A program made the position numbers and the translations under genes. DNA of 64,000 nucleotides from CAZSNT01 sp964607765 (GTDB lineage Bacteria > Verrucomicrobiota > Lentisphaeria > Oligosphaerales > JABHEG01): the NCBI GenBank assembly GCA_964607765.1, contig CAZSNT010000008.1, positions 1 to 64,000 on the forward strand. The letters are read 5' to 3'. The notes beneath the pieces are model-generated. The model searched no databases. It was given only the letters and a program-made list of their open reading frames with translations, and was not told where the DNA came from. Every line of letters begins with the position of its first letter. Positions within the stretch are counted from its first letter, which is position 1. Shown here piece by piece: positions 36,872-45,608 of the stretch.

Positions 36872-39439
36872 TCAGTATTTGTTGCCGTACGTCGCGGCGT
36901 CGGGTAGCTGGTCGACCGCCTCAACGATGACGTCGCCGTTCGGCGTCGCCCGTTCCAGAAACAGCGTGCTGCGCGGCCATTTGGCCTTGATCACGGTTTC
37001 GTCGCCCACCACCAGGTCCCGCAGGCCGTCGCCGTAGAGCAGGGCGCATTGATCATCCGAGCTGCGCACCTCCAGGTAGGGCGGATGCTTCGCGCTGATC
37101 TGTGCGGAGATCGCATAGTCGCCTACCGAAAGGGTCAGCAGGTCCGTTCCGACGGCCGTGAGCGGGACCACGGCAAGATCCGTGTTGGTCGACGGCGTGA
37201 CGGTGATGACATTGAGGAAGCGAACGGACGGCGTGGACTGGGTTGTCGTGGCCTGGCAATGCCAGTGATTGGGCACGGTCTTGGCGCCGGACGGGGCCGT
37301 GAACTGATCGGTGACCGAGGTGTTGAGCGGCGACGAGCAGAACAGGTTCGCCGTAGCCAGGGCCTGGCCGTTGTGCAGGCTCACCACAGCATCACTGAGC
37401 TTCTTGATCTCATTGTGACCGTTGAGGTTGTAGGTCCACGGGATCGACTGGGTCGAAGCCAGCTCATCGTAGACAAGCAGGTAATGCGGTTTCAACAGCA
37501 CCATGTGGCGCCGGAAACGATAGCATCCGGTCTCTTGCGGATAGGCGCTGGAGGCATCCCCCAGCCAATACGTCATCCGGTCGCCATGCACAAAGCGGGC
37601 GAGAAAGGCCTGGGCGGCCTTGCTGCTCATCTGCCCCATCCCATTGGGCATGATCGTGTTGTGCGCGCGGGAGTGATTGTAGTCGGGCTGAACCGGGACC
37701 CGCTTCCCGTTCGCGTAGTCGCCCCGTTTCCGCCAGCCGGTGCGGAAGAAGAGCTTCTCGCCGCCATAGGACATGGTGAATGCGTTTTGGGCCTCATGCG
37801 ATTTGTGAGCCGTGCCGAATGGCGAGCTCTTCATGGTGACCATCAGGTTCTCTGCGGCATGGACAAGGTCTGTGTGGGCGCCGACGAACCCGGCGTCGCG
37901 GAATGCCATGGCCGTTGCCGTCGGCGCCCTGGTTCGGGAGTAGTCGGGCGCGGCATGGAGCTTGCGAACCGCCAGGTAGTGCCAACGGTGCATGTCGCCC
38001 GATATCTTGTGAGCCCGGTCAGGTGGGATTGGATCGACGCCGCCCAGAGATTGCCAGCGATGCCACTCGTTCTCCGGATGAATGTGGGCCAGCAGATAAG
38101 CCGTGATCAGCAGCGGCCCGCCGTTGGAGTTCGGGTAGGCGTCCCAGTCGGCATCCGCATAGTAGGGCCGGGGGCTGCCCCTGGCACTCACATAGCTGAA
38201 GAACTTGGAGCAGTTCCGGTACCAGGGATGCCGGAAATAGTCGTACCCGGTGATCCGCCCCAACACCCACGGAATCGAGAACAGCTGCGCTTCGTTGACG
38301 CTGAGATAGGGCAAGCCGTTATGCCAGGAGCCATCGTGGCGTCCGCCCATGGGACTGCGGTACAGCCACAGCTCATAGGCGTACTTGAAGAGCTCCTCGC
38401 CTTCCGGATGGCGGTCGCCGACCACCATGGCCGTAAAGACCAAGGCATCGATCGACTTCTGGACGATATGCGAGTCGTACATGCTATGCTCGAACTTGTC
38501 GAGCATCTGCCCGAAGAGCTCTTTCGAGTTCTTGGCTACGGCCACCATGTCGTCAATCATCTGCTGCTCGACGGCGTTGTCGATCGCCTCCGGCATCAGT
38601 TCGAGCATGGCGCCGCACATGCCGTTGTAGGCATTGGCCGTAAACGCACCCGTTCCCGACCAGTCGTTGGCGGCCCATTCCGCCGGCTTGTTTGCGACGG
38701 CATGGTAGCGGGCCAACGCCTCATCCCGGTAGCGGACATCGCCGGTGGCCCCGTAGCCCAGCGCCAGAATCCGGATGTCCTGCGCGTGTCCCTTGGATTT
38801 TGCCGTACCTGCAAGGATCTTCTCCAAGTGGGCCTTGAAGCTCGCCGTTGCGGCATTTGGCGGCTCTGTCAAGGCGCCAAAATCCCCGGGCATCATGACC
38901 ACGCGCGGATACGGCAGCGAGACCAACTTGCGGTAGACCTCGTCTGCCGTGGGCGGCAACACGACGCGCTCGTGGCCCTGGATCTCAAAACGGTAGACCC
39001 GCTGCTGCCACTCGACCTGCTCCGACGCGTCGTCCATGGAATATCCGCAGGTCCAATGCCAGGTTCCGTTGGCCAGTTTTCGGTGGGGATTGAAGAACGA
39101 CCACCGGCGCGGTGTGTTGGTGATGACGCCACTGCCGAATGTCGGATCCTGCGACAGCTTGAAGTGATAATATCGCCGCCCGCGATCGGCGGGCCAGGAC
39201 GGGTCACCCGGGAACGGAATCCGACAATGCAGCCACGGCGGATTCTCATCCACGATCCCCTGCGGTATGGCCGCTTCCAGTCGATCATCGTACACCTGTC
39301 CCGTCAGCGTATGCGCGCCCAGCGTCAGCTCCGCGCTCGAGCGTTCAGGTCCTGCAGCCAGGCCGCAACGCCTCGAGCTGATGCACCCGGCGACAATGAG
39401 AGCCGTCATGCCGCCACAAACAGCCATGCACGTGTTCAT
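36872..39439 (-). CDS. Heparinase II/III-like polysaccharide lyase (DUF4962-type), probable lipoprotein
   Basis: 855 residues from the start at 39439 (GAGGA eight bases upstream). MTALIVAGCISS carries a lipobox with Cys19, so it is probably a lipoprotein. The first half opens with a DUF4962-like beta-sandwich (YYHFKLSQDPTFGSGVITNT) and an alpha/alpha toroid (WHNGLPYLSVNEAQLFSIPW). The second is the heparinase II/III beta-sandwich (FRTGWRKRGDYANGKR, NHSRAHNTIMPNGMGQ, HMVLLKPHYLLVYDEL). Such enzymes cut uronate-containing polymers by beta-elimination, so this is the clearest lyase in the window and hints that the substrate holds uronic acid. The frame is open to 39508, where it runs into a ThuA relic. 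Confidence 0.8.
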   Translation of the reverse strand: MNTCMAVCGGMTALIVAGCISSRRCGLAAGPERSSAELTLGAHTLTGQVYDDRLEAAIPQGIVDENPPWLHCRIPFPGDPSWPADRGRRYYHFKLSQDPTFGSGVITNTPRRWSFFNPHRKLANGTWHWTCGYSMDDASEQVEWQQRVYRFEIQGHERVVLPPTADEVYRKLVSLPYPRVVMMPGDFGALTEPPNAATASFKAHLEKILAGTAKSKGHAQDIRILALGYGATGDVRYRDEALARYHAVANKPAEWAANDWSGTGAFTANAYNGMCGAMLELMPEAIDNAVEQQMIDDMVAVAKNSKELFGQMLDKFEHSMYDSHIVQKSIDALVFTAMVVGDRHPEGEELFKYAYELWLYRSPMGGRHDGSWHNGLPYLSVNEAQLFSIPWVLGRITGYDYFRHPWYRNCSKFFSYVSARGSPRPYYADADWDAYPNSNGGPLLITAYLLAHIHPENEWHRWQSLGGVDPIPPDRAHKISGDMHRWHYLAVRKLHAAPDYSRTRAPTATAMAFRDAGFVGAHTDLVHAAENLMVTMKSSPFGTAHKSHEAQNAFTMSYGGEKLFFRTGWRKRGDYANGKRVPVQPDYNHSRAHNTIMPNGMGQMSSKAAQAFLARFVHGDRMTYWLGDASSAYPQETGCYRFRRHMVLLKPHYLLVYDELASTQSIPWTYNLNGHNEIKKLSDAVVSLHNGQALATANLFCSSPLNTSVTDQFTAPSGAKTVPNHWHCQATTTQSTPSVRFLNVITVTPSTNTDLAVVPLTAVGTDLLTLSVGDYAISAQISAKHPPYLEVRSSDDQCALLYGDGLRDLVVGDETVIKAKWPRSTLFLERATPNGDVIVEAVDQLPDAATYGNKY

Positions 39440-39487
39440 CACTTGCTTCCTCAGGCCCAGATAACTCGCATACGTTATACCGCCAAC

Positions 39488-39580
39488 AGGTGTCTTGAAC
39501 TGGTACATCTGATCTCTGATCGAAAACGACTTCGCCCTGCCGAAAGCCCCTTTGCAGGGCCTGTACTCCGGCTCCTTTCA
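39488..39580 (-). pseudogene. ThuA-domain gene relic
   Basis: About 90 bases are nearly the same as part of the intact ThuA-domain gene (48849-48940): GATCGAAAACGACTTCGCC and GGTGTCTTGAACTGGTA are recognisable with scattered changes and small frame shifts. In one frame it still reads MYQFKTP, matching IYQFKTP of the intact protein. The rest of the gene is gone. It suggests that a segment like the one near 48-49 kb was once present here. Confidence 0.6.
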
Positions 39581-39648
39581 GCGGAGCGTGAGGGGTTGCG
39601 TTCAACGCCCTCTCAGGCTCGCGCTCGCCGACTCGCTGAAGGCCCGAG

Positions 39649-42600
39649 TTACTCTGAGTTCCTGCCCGGCGGGCTCGGTTTGACGCCTACTGGGCCCGGC
39701 AGGAACGCCAGCGATGTCTGAACGGAGTACTCGCACGTACAACCGGCGCTGGACTCCGGGATGAGTACGAGCCCGCCCGCAGGGATGATGTTGATCCAGC
39801 AACCTGGTCGGGCGACAACTGAAAGCGGCCCGTTCTCACCGGTTTCGAGGTCGAACATGTAGGAGAACTTCTGTTTGCTGAATCGACTGAACGCGTAGTG
39901 CCGCGATGTCGACACAGTCCCGCATTTCTGCCCGACTTGCCACTTCCAGGCGTCGATGTCCTTGCCTGATCGCAAATGAAACGCGAAGCCCGGCCCGTAT
40001 CCGACGCCATCCACGATTGCCGGGTGCTGGATGTTGATGCCATGGGCGCCCTTGAGTTCGTGGTCGCGATTAGGGGTCAGTAGCCTCTGCCACAGCCTCC
40101 GGCCCGTGGCGCAATCGTAGGCGAACACTTCGTATCGGGTCCGCAATGCCTGCTCTGGTTTCACTCGTCCCTTCAGTTCTTCCGGTCCGACCTTGCGATA
40201 GTGGGAACCCGTGACGATCATCGTATCCATCCCGCAGCTGAGGTAAATGGCATCAGTGATCGACTGCAAAGTCACCGGATGTTGCCATAGCAGCTTGCCG
40301 GTCTCCGACTCGAGCGCCACCAGGCTGGCGTTCTTGAGCAATGGCCGCAATCCGACCTGACCGTTCTTGATCTCGGTGGTAACGGAATTGTCGCTTTGCA
40401 CAAAGTGCATACGGCCGTTGGCGATGGCAATGGTGGCGTTGACGATCACACCCGACTCTGGCTGGTACTGCCATTGCACCTTGTCCGCGCCCTCCCGAAC
40501 CGCAAACACCCTGTCGCTGCAGACGACGAGCGGCTCCTCTCGCCGCCAGATGCCTTCACGGCCGCGGACCTCGCGGCGGACGATCGACTTTGGCCGAGAC
40601 ACGCTGCCATAGATCAGGTTCCCCACGGTCGCGAGGTAGGCCCATTGTCCCTTCGCACTGCCGAACAGCTTGGAGATCGACGTCCGTTTCTGTTCCTGCC
40701 CGGTCTGTGGATCGAAACTGATGCAATCGCCCTTGGCCGCGATCAGGAGTGCATTCTCGCTTACGGCGATGTTACTGGCATCGCGCATGGCGCCGATCCG
40801 CGTGGACTCAGGCATTGGTTTGTTCCAGAGCACCGTGCCGTTGTACGCGTCGACTGCAGTGAATCGATTGAGACCGGGGACGAACATGCGGCCGTTCTTG
40901 TAGAGTGGCGCCGTGGTTTTGTTGTGGCGGTCGACGATGTGCGTCGGGCCCGGTCTGCCGAACCACTGCAGCTTCATCGCGTTGCTCCTGAACTGGTCTT
41001 TGCTGCATGCGGTGTTGGCGGCATCGGCGTAGAAATGCGACCACTCGCCTGCGCCCGGCAGCTTCGGTCGTCGCCATGTGAGTGTTGCGCCATGTTCGCT
41101 GCTCCTGGCGTCCGGCAGCTCTCTGGTCAGGCGAGCTGCCGCCGACGCGTCGACGGGTAGATGAAGCAAGCCGCCGGATGGGCGTAGAACGCGGCGCAGC
41201 TCTGCTGTCGGCGTGCTCAGGTTCCTGGTGTCGGAACAGATGATGTTGGCGAAATAGTCGGTATACGGCAGTTTGTCGAGTGAGCCATGGTGGACCACGG
41301 CGCGTGTCCCGTACAGCCCGAGAGCTTCGAGATCGCTCCGCACTGCCTGAACGCGCGCAAGATCCGGATCACGGCCGATCACTCGGCATCTGCCGGCTGC
41401 GGCAAGGGCGGCGATGCGGCGCGCTGATTGCAGCCCGAGGACCAGGATATAGCCTTTACCGATCCTGGCCGCCTCGGAGACGTCCGCGCCATTCACAGGC
41501 TTTGGAGCTTCGCCGGTGGAAACCATCGCCGAAATCTCGGCAGCCTGACCTCCGGCACCGGCGGCAAAGCAATGAATCGAGCCATCACTCGTACCCGCGA
41601 CGATTCGTCCGTTGCTGATAGCGATGCTCTCGACCGCACTCGTGATCTTCTGTTGCCACAGCTGTTCGCCTGAATCGGCAGCAAAGCCACCGATCCACTC
41701 TTTGCCCCCGACAAGTATGACGCTCCCAGCCATGGCCATGCAACGCGGGTTCTCGAGCTTGACCTGCCACTGCATGGCGTCCGCCTTCTTTCCCTTCTTG
41801 CCGTAGGCCTCTTTGATGCGTTTGGGATTCAGTGCTTTCAGGTCCGCCTTCCCCAGCAGGTACGCCCGGTCGCCGTTGCTCAGAAACTGGATCCCCGGCA
41901 TCCGAACGTGGTTCTTGACCGTGTTCCAGATGTCGATGTGCCCGTCCTCACTCGGTCCGGCGACCAACTTGCCATCGACCACAACACCGAAGCACCCGCC
42001 ATGGAGTCGCTTGCCCCATGATGTGCTCCGGCCAAGCTTGGCGGGCTGCGTGCCGTCGGCCAACGCGAATTCGTGGAACGGCGTGCGGCCCGTCGGCACG
42101 AAGAGGCGGGTGCCATTGGTCAACAAGTAGCCCTGTGGAGAAACTCCGGCATTCCGCGTCCACTTGGCCTTGCCCGTTGCTGCATCAATGGCTCCCACCA
42201 TCACCCCTTGCGATGGGAAAAGCCCCGCACAGAAGTAGACCAATCCCTTCTCGACGATCAACCCGACGCGGATCGGCCATCTGGAAATGACACGGCCGTT
42301 TCCCGGAATCCGTTGATCTTCTTCACTCGCGCGGTGCCTCCAGACCAGCTTTCCAGACTCCGCATCCAGGCAATACACACAGCCGTCATCGGAGCCTGCG
42401 TAGATCATGCCGTCGCTGTAAACCGGCGCCAGCCGTACCGGCCCTTCGGTCACGAATCGCCACAGCGTCCTACCATCAGGAGACAAACAAGAGATGGCGT
42501 CCGTCGTCGAAGTCCCGTAGTATACCCGGCCCTTTGCCACAATGGGGTGGTACGCCTGATCGTAGTCGAGGGTCGAGATCAGGTCCCAGGCGCCGGCGGA

Positions 42601-42795
42601 GAGGTTCCGATGTTTTGGATCTGGCCAGGCTCGGTGCGGGGGCGCGGCGGGAACGTGCACCCACTTGGGGCTGAGGGGGAACGTGATGCTCTCCGGGCTC
42701 ACCGCGCTGCGCTGGTTATCGCCTCGGAATGTTGGCCAGTCGTCAGCCAGCAGCGGCAGGGAACAAGCGAGAAGAATAGACACGTATCGCATCAT
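39649..42795 (-). CDS. PQQ-type propeller / methyltransferase-like / propeller protein
   Basis: 1048 residues, exported (YVSILLACSLPLLA). Residues 20-412 form a PQQ-type propeller that begins DWPTFRGDNQRS and has blades such as AESGKLVWRHRA, AATGKAKWTRNA and ADSGEQLWQQK. Residues 445-575 form a Rossmann-like domain with the strand order of class I methyltransferases: YILVLGLQSARRIAAL, CRVIGRDPDLARVQAV, LDKLPYTDYFANIICSD and ELRRVLRPSGGLLHL. A hinge with GEWSHFYADAANTACS starts a second propeller to the end. The glycine-rich SAM loop is weak, so methyl transfer is doubtful. The same hinge and modules occur in the protein at 12871 with only one propeller after the Rossmann part. Function is unknown. 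Confidence 0.8.
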   Translation of the reverse strand: MMRYVSILLACSLPLLADDWPTFRGDNQRSAVSPESITFPLSPKWVHVPAAPPHRAWPDPKHRNLSAGAWDLISTLDYDQAYHPIVAKGRVYYGTSTTDAISCLSPDGRTLWRFVTEGPVRLAPVYSDGMIYAGSDDGCVYCLDAESGKLVWRHRASEEDQRIPGNGRVISRWPIRVGLIVEKGLVYFCAGLFPSQGVMVGAIDAATGKAKWTRNAGVSPQGYLLTNGTRLFVPTGRTPFHEFALADGTQPAKLGRSTSWGKRLHGGCFGVVVDGKLVAGPSEDGHIDIWNTVKNHVRMPGIQFLSNGDRAYLLGKADLKALNPKRIKEAYGKKGKKADAMQWQVKLENPRCMAMAGSVILVGGKEWIGGFAADSGEQLWQQKITSAVESIAISNGRIVAGTSDGSIHCFAAGAGGQAAEISAMVSTGEAPKPVNGADVSEAARIGKGYILVLGLQSARRIAALAAAGRCRVIGRDPDLARVQAVRSDLEALGLYGTRAVVHHGSLDKLPYTDYFANIICSDTRNLSTPTAELRRVLRPSGGLLHLPVDASAAARLTRELPDARSSEHGATLTWRRPKLPGAGEWSHFYADAANTACSKDQFRSNAMKLQWFGRPGPTHIVDRHNKTTAPLYKNGRMFVPGLNRFTAVDAYNGTVLWNKPMPESTRIGAMRDASNIAVSENALLIAAKGDCISFDPQTGQEQKRTSISKLFGSAKGQWAYLATVGNLIYGSVSRPKSIVRREVRGREGIWRREEPLVVCSDRVFAVREGADKVQWQYQPESGVIVNATIAIANGRMHFVQSDNSVTTEIKNGQVGLRPLLKNASLVALESETGKLLWQHPVTLQSITDAIYLSCGMDTMIVTGSHYRKVGPEELKGRVKPEQALRTRYEVFAYDCATGRRLWQRLLTPNRDHELKGAHGINIQHPAIVDGVGYGPGFAFHLRSGKDIDAWKWQVGQKCGTVSTSRHYAFSRFSKQKFSYMFDLETGENGPLSVVARPGCWINIIPAGGLVLIPESSAGCTCEYSVQTSLAFLPGPVGVKPSPPGRNSE

Positions 42796-42886
42796 GGATT
42801 GTTGCTTGCCATTCTATGTGTGTGACAACCAGGGGAGTCGAGCGCCGCCTTTGGTCCTACTCCTCGAAACGTAGCATCAACATATC

Positions 42887-42900
42887 GGCCGTTCCCGGCC
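42887..42900 (-). terminator. Possible hairpin at the end of the sulfatase run
   Basis: On the minus strand GGCCG-GGAA-CGGCC forms a five-pair stem with a GNRA-type loop, 23 bases beyond the stop of the last gene of the 13-gene run. No T-run follows, so intrinsic termination is uncertain; it may only stabilise the mRNA end. Confidence 0.3.
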
Positions 42901-42922
42901 AATCATTGAAATCCCGTCGGTG

Positions 42923-44299
42923 CTATTTCTTCTTCCGGCGGCCGCCCTTCTTTGCCGCGGCCCTCTTCATGTCTTTCTCCGCTTTCGGGCTCTTGCCGCC
43001 CAGCGCCGCGAGCCGCTCGACAATCTCCTTGTCGGTTGGGTGGCCCTGCATCACCCGGTCCATGGCGGACTGGAGCTTCTTGCGGACGGCGTCTGTCTCG
43101 GGGCTGGTGAGCGGGTTCTCCTCCATCCAGTCGTTGGGCACGTCGTAGAGCTCACCGGTGGAGTAGAGCTTGTAGCGCGGGGTGCGGATGAAGTGGCGGT
43201 AGGGCGGGGCGCCGCCGCGCGAATAGTCGACGAACGCCCAGCCGCGCGCATTGGCTTCGTCGCCTTTGAGCAGCGGCACCATGCTCTGCCCATCGAGGTC
43301 CTCCGGGGCCGGCATCCCAGCCGCCTCGGTGATGGTTGGGAAGACGTCCGAAAAGTCGATCGGCGCTTCAACGACCGTGCCGGGCTTGATGGTGCCCGGC
43401 CAGCTGGCGACGAAACCGACGCGTGTGCCGTCGTCGGTCATTTTGCCTTTGCCGCCCTTGATCTTGCCGCCGCGCGTCGGCCAGGGCGAGGTGATGCCGG
43501 TGTTGGTCCCGTTGTCGCCGGTGACCATGATCAGCGTGTTCTCGCGCAGCCCTTCGGCTTCGAGTTTGGCGACGATCCGGCCGATCACCTTGTCCATGTA
43601 AGTCACCATGTCGCCAAAGCGGTCGAGTGGCTCCCTCTTCGATTTCTTCTCGCTCCAGTCGATGCTGTCGGGGGTGGGGTCGAAGGGATTGTGGACGAGG
43701 ATCATCGGGTAGTAGACGACGAAGGGCCCAGCCTTGTTCCTGCCGATGAAATCGCAGATAAAGTCGGTGGCGATGTCGGGGCCATACTTGTCTTCGGTGC
43801 CTTCGACCTTCTTGCCGTCGCGGAAGAGCAGCGGTGACTTGAAACGGTTGCCCTTCTTCTCGCCGTTGAGTTCAAGGTGCCAGAGGCAGTACTCATCGAA
43901 TCCCGCCTGGAACGGGCCTCTGGCGTTGCCGGGCGAGAGCTGCCACTTGCCGGCGACACAGGTCTTGTATCCCGCCTCCTTCACGGCATGCGCAAAGGTC
44001 TTCTGGGACAGATCGAGGGTGCCGAACGTGACGTAGTTGCGGAAGTTGTGCTTTCCGGTCATGATCTTGACGCGCGAAGGCGTGCAGAGCGGCTGGGAAT
44101 AGGCGTGGCTGAAGCGCGCGCCTCCGGCGGCCAGCTTGTCAATGTTCGGCGTCTTGTAGTATTCGCTGCCGTAGCAGCCGTAGCACTCGAAGCCGATGTC
44201 GTCGGCCATGATCACGATGACGTTGGTGTGCTCCGGCTTCGCCAGCGCTGCCGTGCAAAAGGCGAGCACGGCCAAGACCACTATCGTTCTTTCCATCAT
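42923..44299 (-). CDS. Sulfatase (secreted) with basic C-terminal tail
   Basis: 458 residues, last gene of the run that begins at 62169. Signal peptide IVVLAVLAFCTAALA, then NVIVIMADDIGFECYG, active site LCTPSRVKIMTG with Cys72, GKWQLSPGNARGPFQAG in place of GKWH, and MVTGDNGTNTGI. The sequence resembles the sulfatase at 9266 in the GCYGS and CDF(I/M) regions. The end is strongly basic (KRAAAKKGGRRKKK). Its start overlaps the stop of the preceding sulfatase gene by four bases. Confidence 0.9.
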   Translation of the reverse strand: MMERTIVVLAVLAFCTAALAKPEHTNVIVIMADDIGFECYGCYGSEYYKTPNIDKLAAGGARFSHAYSQPLCTPSRVKIMTGKHNFRNYVTFGTLDLSQKTFAHAVKEAGYKTCVAGKWQLSPGNARGPFQAGFDEYCLWHLELNGEKKGNRFKSPLLFRDGKKVEGTEDKYGPDIATDFICDFIGRNKAGPFVVYYPMILVHNPFDPTPDSIDWSEKKSKREPLDRFGDMVTYMDKVIGRIVAKLEAEGLRENTLIMVTGDNGTNTGITSPWPTRGGKIKGGKGKMTDDGTRVGFVASWPGTIKPGTVVEAPIDFSDVFPTITEAAGMPAPEDLDGQSMVPLLKGDEANARGWAFVDYSRGGAPPYRHFIRTPRYKLYSTGELYDVPNDWMEENPLTSPETDAVRKKLQSAMDRVMQGHPTDKEIVERLAALGGKSPKAEKDMKRAAAKKGGRRKKK

Positions 44300-45600
44300 T
44301 TGGCCCCCTTCTCTTTCTGCTTCTTTCCCTTCACGGCATCCTCGATGCCCATCTCGCTTTTCCAGGCCTTTACTGCTGCCAGCAGTTCGGCGGCGATTTC
44401 GGGGTTCTGATTGGCGACATCCTTCTTCTCGCCCGGATCGGATTTGAGATCATGGAGCTCGGCATTGCCCTTTTTATCGAGAATCAGCTTCCACTGCTTG
44501 GAGCGCACGGCCTGACTGCCGCGCACATCCCAGAACAGAAGGCGGCGCGGGAGCTCCTTCTCTTCGAGCAGATGCCCAGCCAGCGAAACGCCGTCAATTT
44601 TCCGGCCTTTGGGAAGCTCTGCGCCGGCAAGCTCCATCATGGTCGGCATCAGGTCGAACGTCATAGCGGTCTGGCCGGAAGAAGTTCCCGGAGCAATCTT
44701 GCCCGGCCACTTGAACACAGTCGGAACGCGGTGGCCGCCCTCATAGATCGTCCCTTTCATCGCGCGGAAGCCCAACGCGCTGCCAGGCGAGTGCTTGCTG
44801 TGTCCGTTATCGGCCGTAAACACAAGGAATGTGTTCTCGGCAATGCCCGCCTCCTGGAGGGTGGCGACGATTTCGCCGACGCCCTTGTCTACCTCTTGGA
44901 TCATCAGGGGATAGGCTTCCTCCTTGGACTGCTTCTTGCCGGGATCGGGCCCTTGCAGCGGCGTGTGCGGCGCGGTGTAGGAGACAAAGAGGCAGAATGG
45001 CTCGTCTTTGCGGCGCTTGATGAAATCGACGGAGTGGCGGGTGATGAGGTGCGTAGTATATCCCTCCTCCTTGATCTCCTCGGTCTTATTCCACCAATCG
45101 TGGTTCTTTTGGCGCGGATGAGTATGGGTGAAATAGTCGATGCAGCCGCCGATGTTGCCGACAAATTCATCAAAGCCGTTGTTGATCGGATGGTACTCCG
45201 GTATGTGGCCGACGTGCCACTTTCCGAACAGCGCCGTCGCATAGCCCTTGGCCTTCAGCGCGTCGGCAAAGGTGAATTCCTCCTTGCCCAAACCTATGTT
45301 CGGTTTTCCTTCCCGGGGCTCACCGACGATGCCTATCACGCCGGCGCGGTGCTGGTAGCGGCCAGTCAGGAAAGCAGCGCGCGTGGGGCTGCACATTGCG
45401 CCGTTGCTATGGAAATCCGTAAAATGCATGCCGTCCGCCGCCAGTTGGTCAATACTCGGCGTCCGGATGCTGCCACCGGTGTACGACACGTCGCCCATGC
45501 CCAGGTCATCGGCCATGACCACAACGATATTCGGCTTGGCGAAACCGGTCGCCGTCAGTGTGATCGCCGCAAGCGCCGCCGCTACCGCGAGTTTCTTCAT
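44296..45600 (-). CDS. Sulfatase, arylsulfatase-A-like (secreted)
   Basis: 434 residues. Signal peptide LAVAAALAAITLTATGFA, KPNIVVVMADDLGMGDVSY, active site MCSPTRAAFLTG with Cys70, GKWHVGHIPEYHPINNG and FTADNGHSKHSPGS. The short length and layout are those of an arylsulfatase A/GALNS-like enzyme without extra domains. The tail is Lys-rich (VKGKKQKEKGAK). It lies nine bases or fewer from the HEAT gene upstream and overlaps the next sulfatase by four bases, so co-translation is likely. Confidence 0.9.
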   Translation of the reverse strand: MKKLAVAAALAAITLTATGFAKPNIVVVMADDLGMGDVSYTGGSIRTPSIDQLAADGMHFTDFHSNGAMCSPTRAAFLTGRYQHRAGVIGIVGEPREGKPNIGLGKEEFTFADALKAKGYATALFGKWHVGHIPEYHPINNGFDEFVGNIGGCIDYFTHTHPRQKNHDWWNKTEEIKEEGYTTHLITRHSVDFIKRRKDEPFCLFVSYTAPHTPLQGPDPGKKQSKEEAYPLMIQEVDKGVGEIVATLQEAGIAENTFLVFTADNGHSKHSPGSALGFRAMKGTIYEGGHRVPTVFKWPGKIAPGTSSGQTAMTFDLMPTMMELAGAELPKGRKIDGVSLAGHLLEEKELPRRLLFWDVRGSQAVRSKQWKLILDKKGNAELHDLKSDPGEKKDVANQNPEIAAELLAAVKAWKSEMGIEDAVKGKKQKEKGAK

Positions 45601-45608
45601 GTTCGCTC

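Noticed and set aside
37049..39721. Long plus-strand open frame
   Set aside because: It is antisense to the heparinase-like gene, has no recognisable domains and arises from high GC content.
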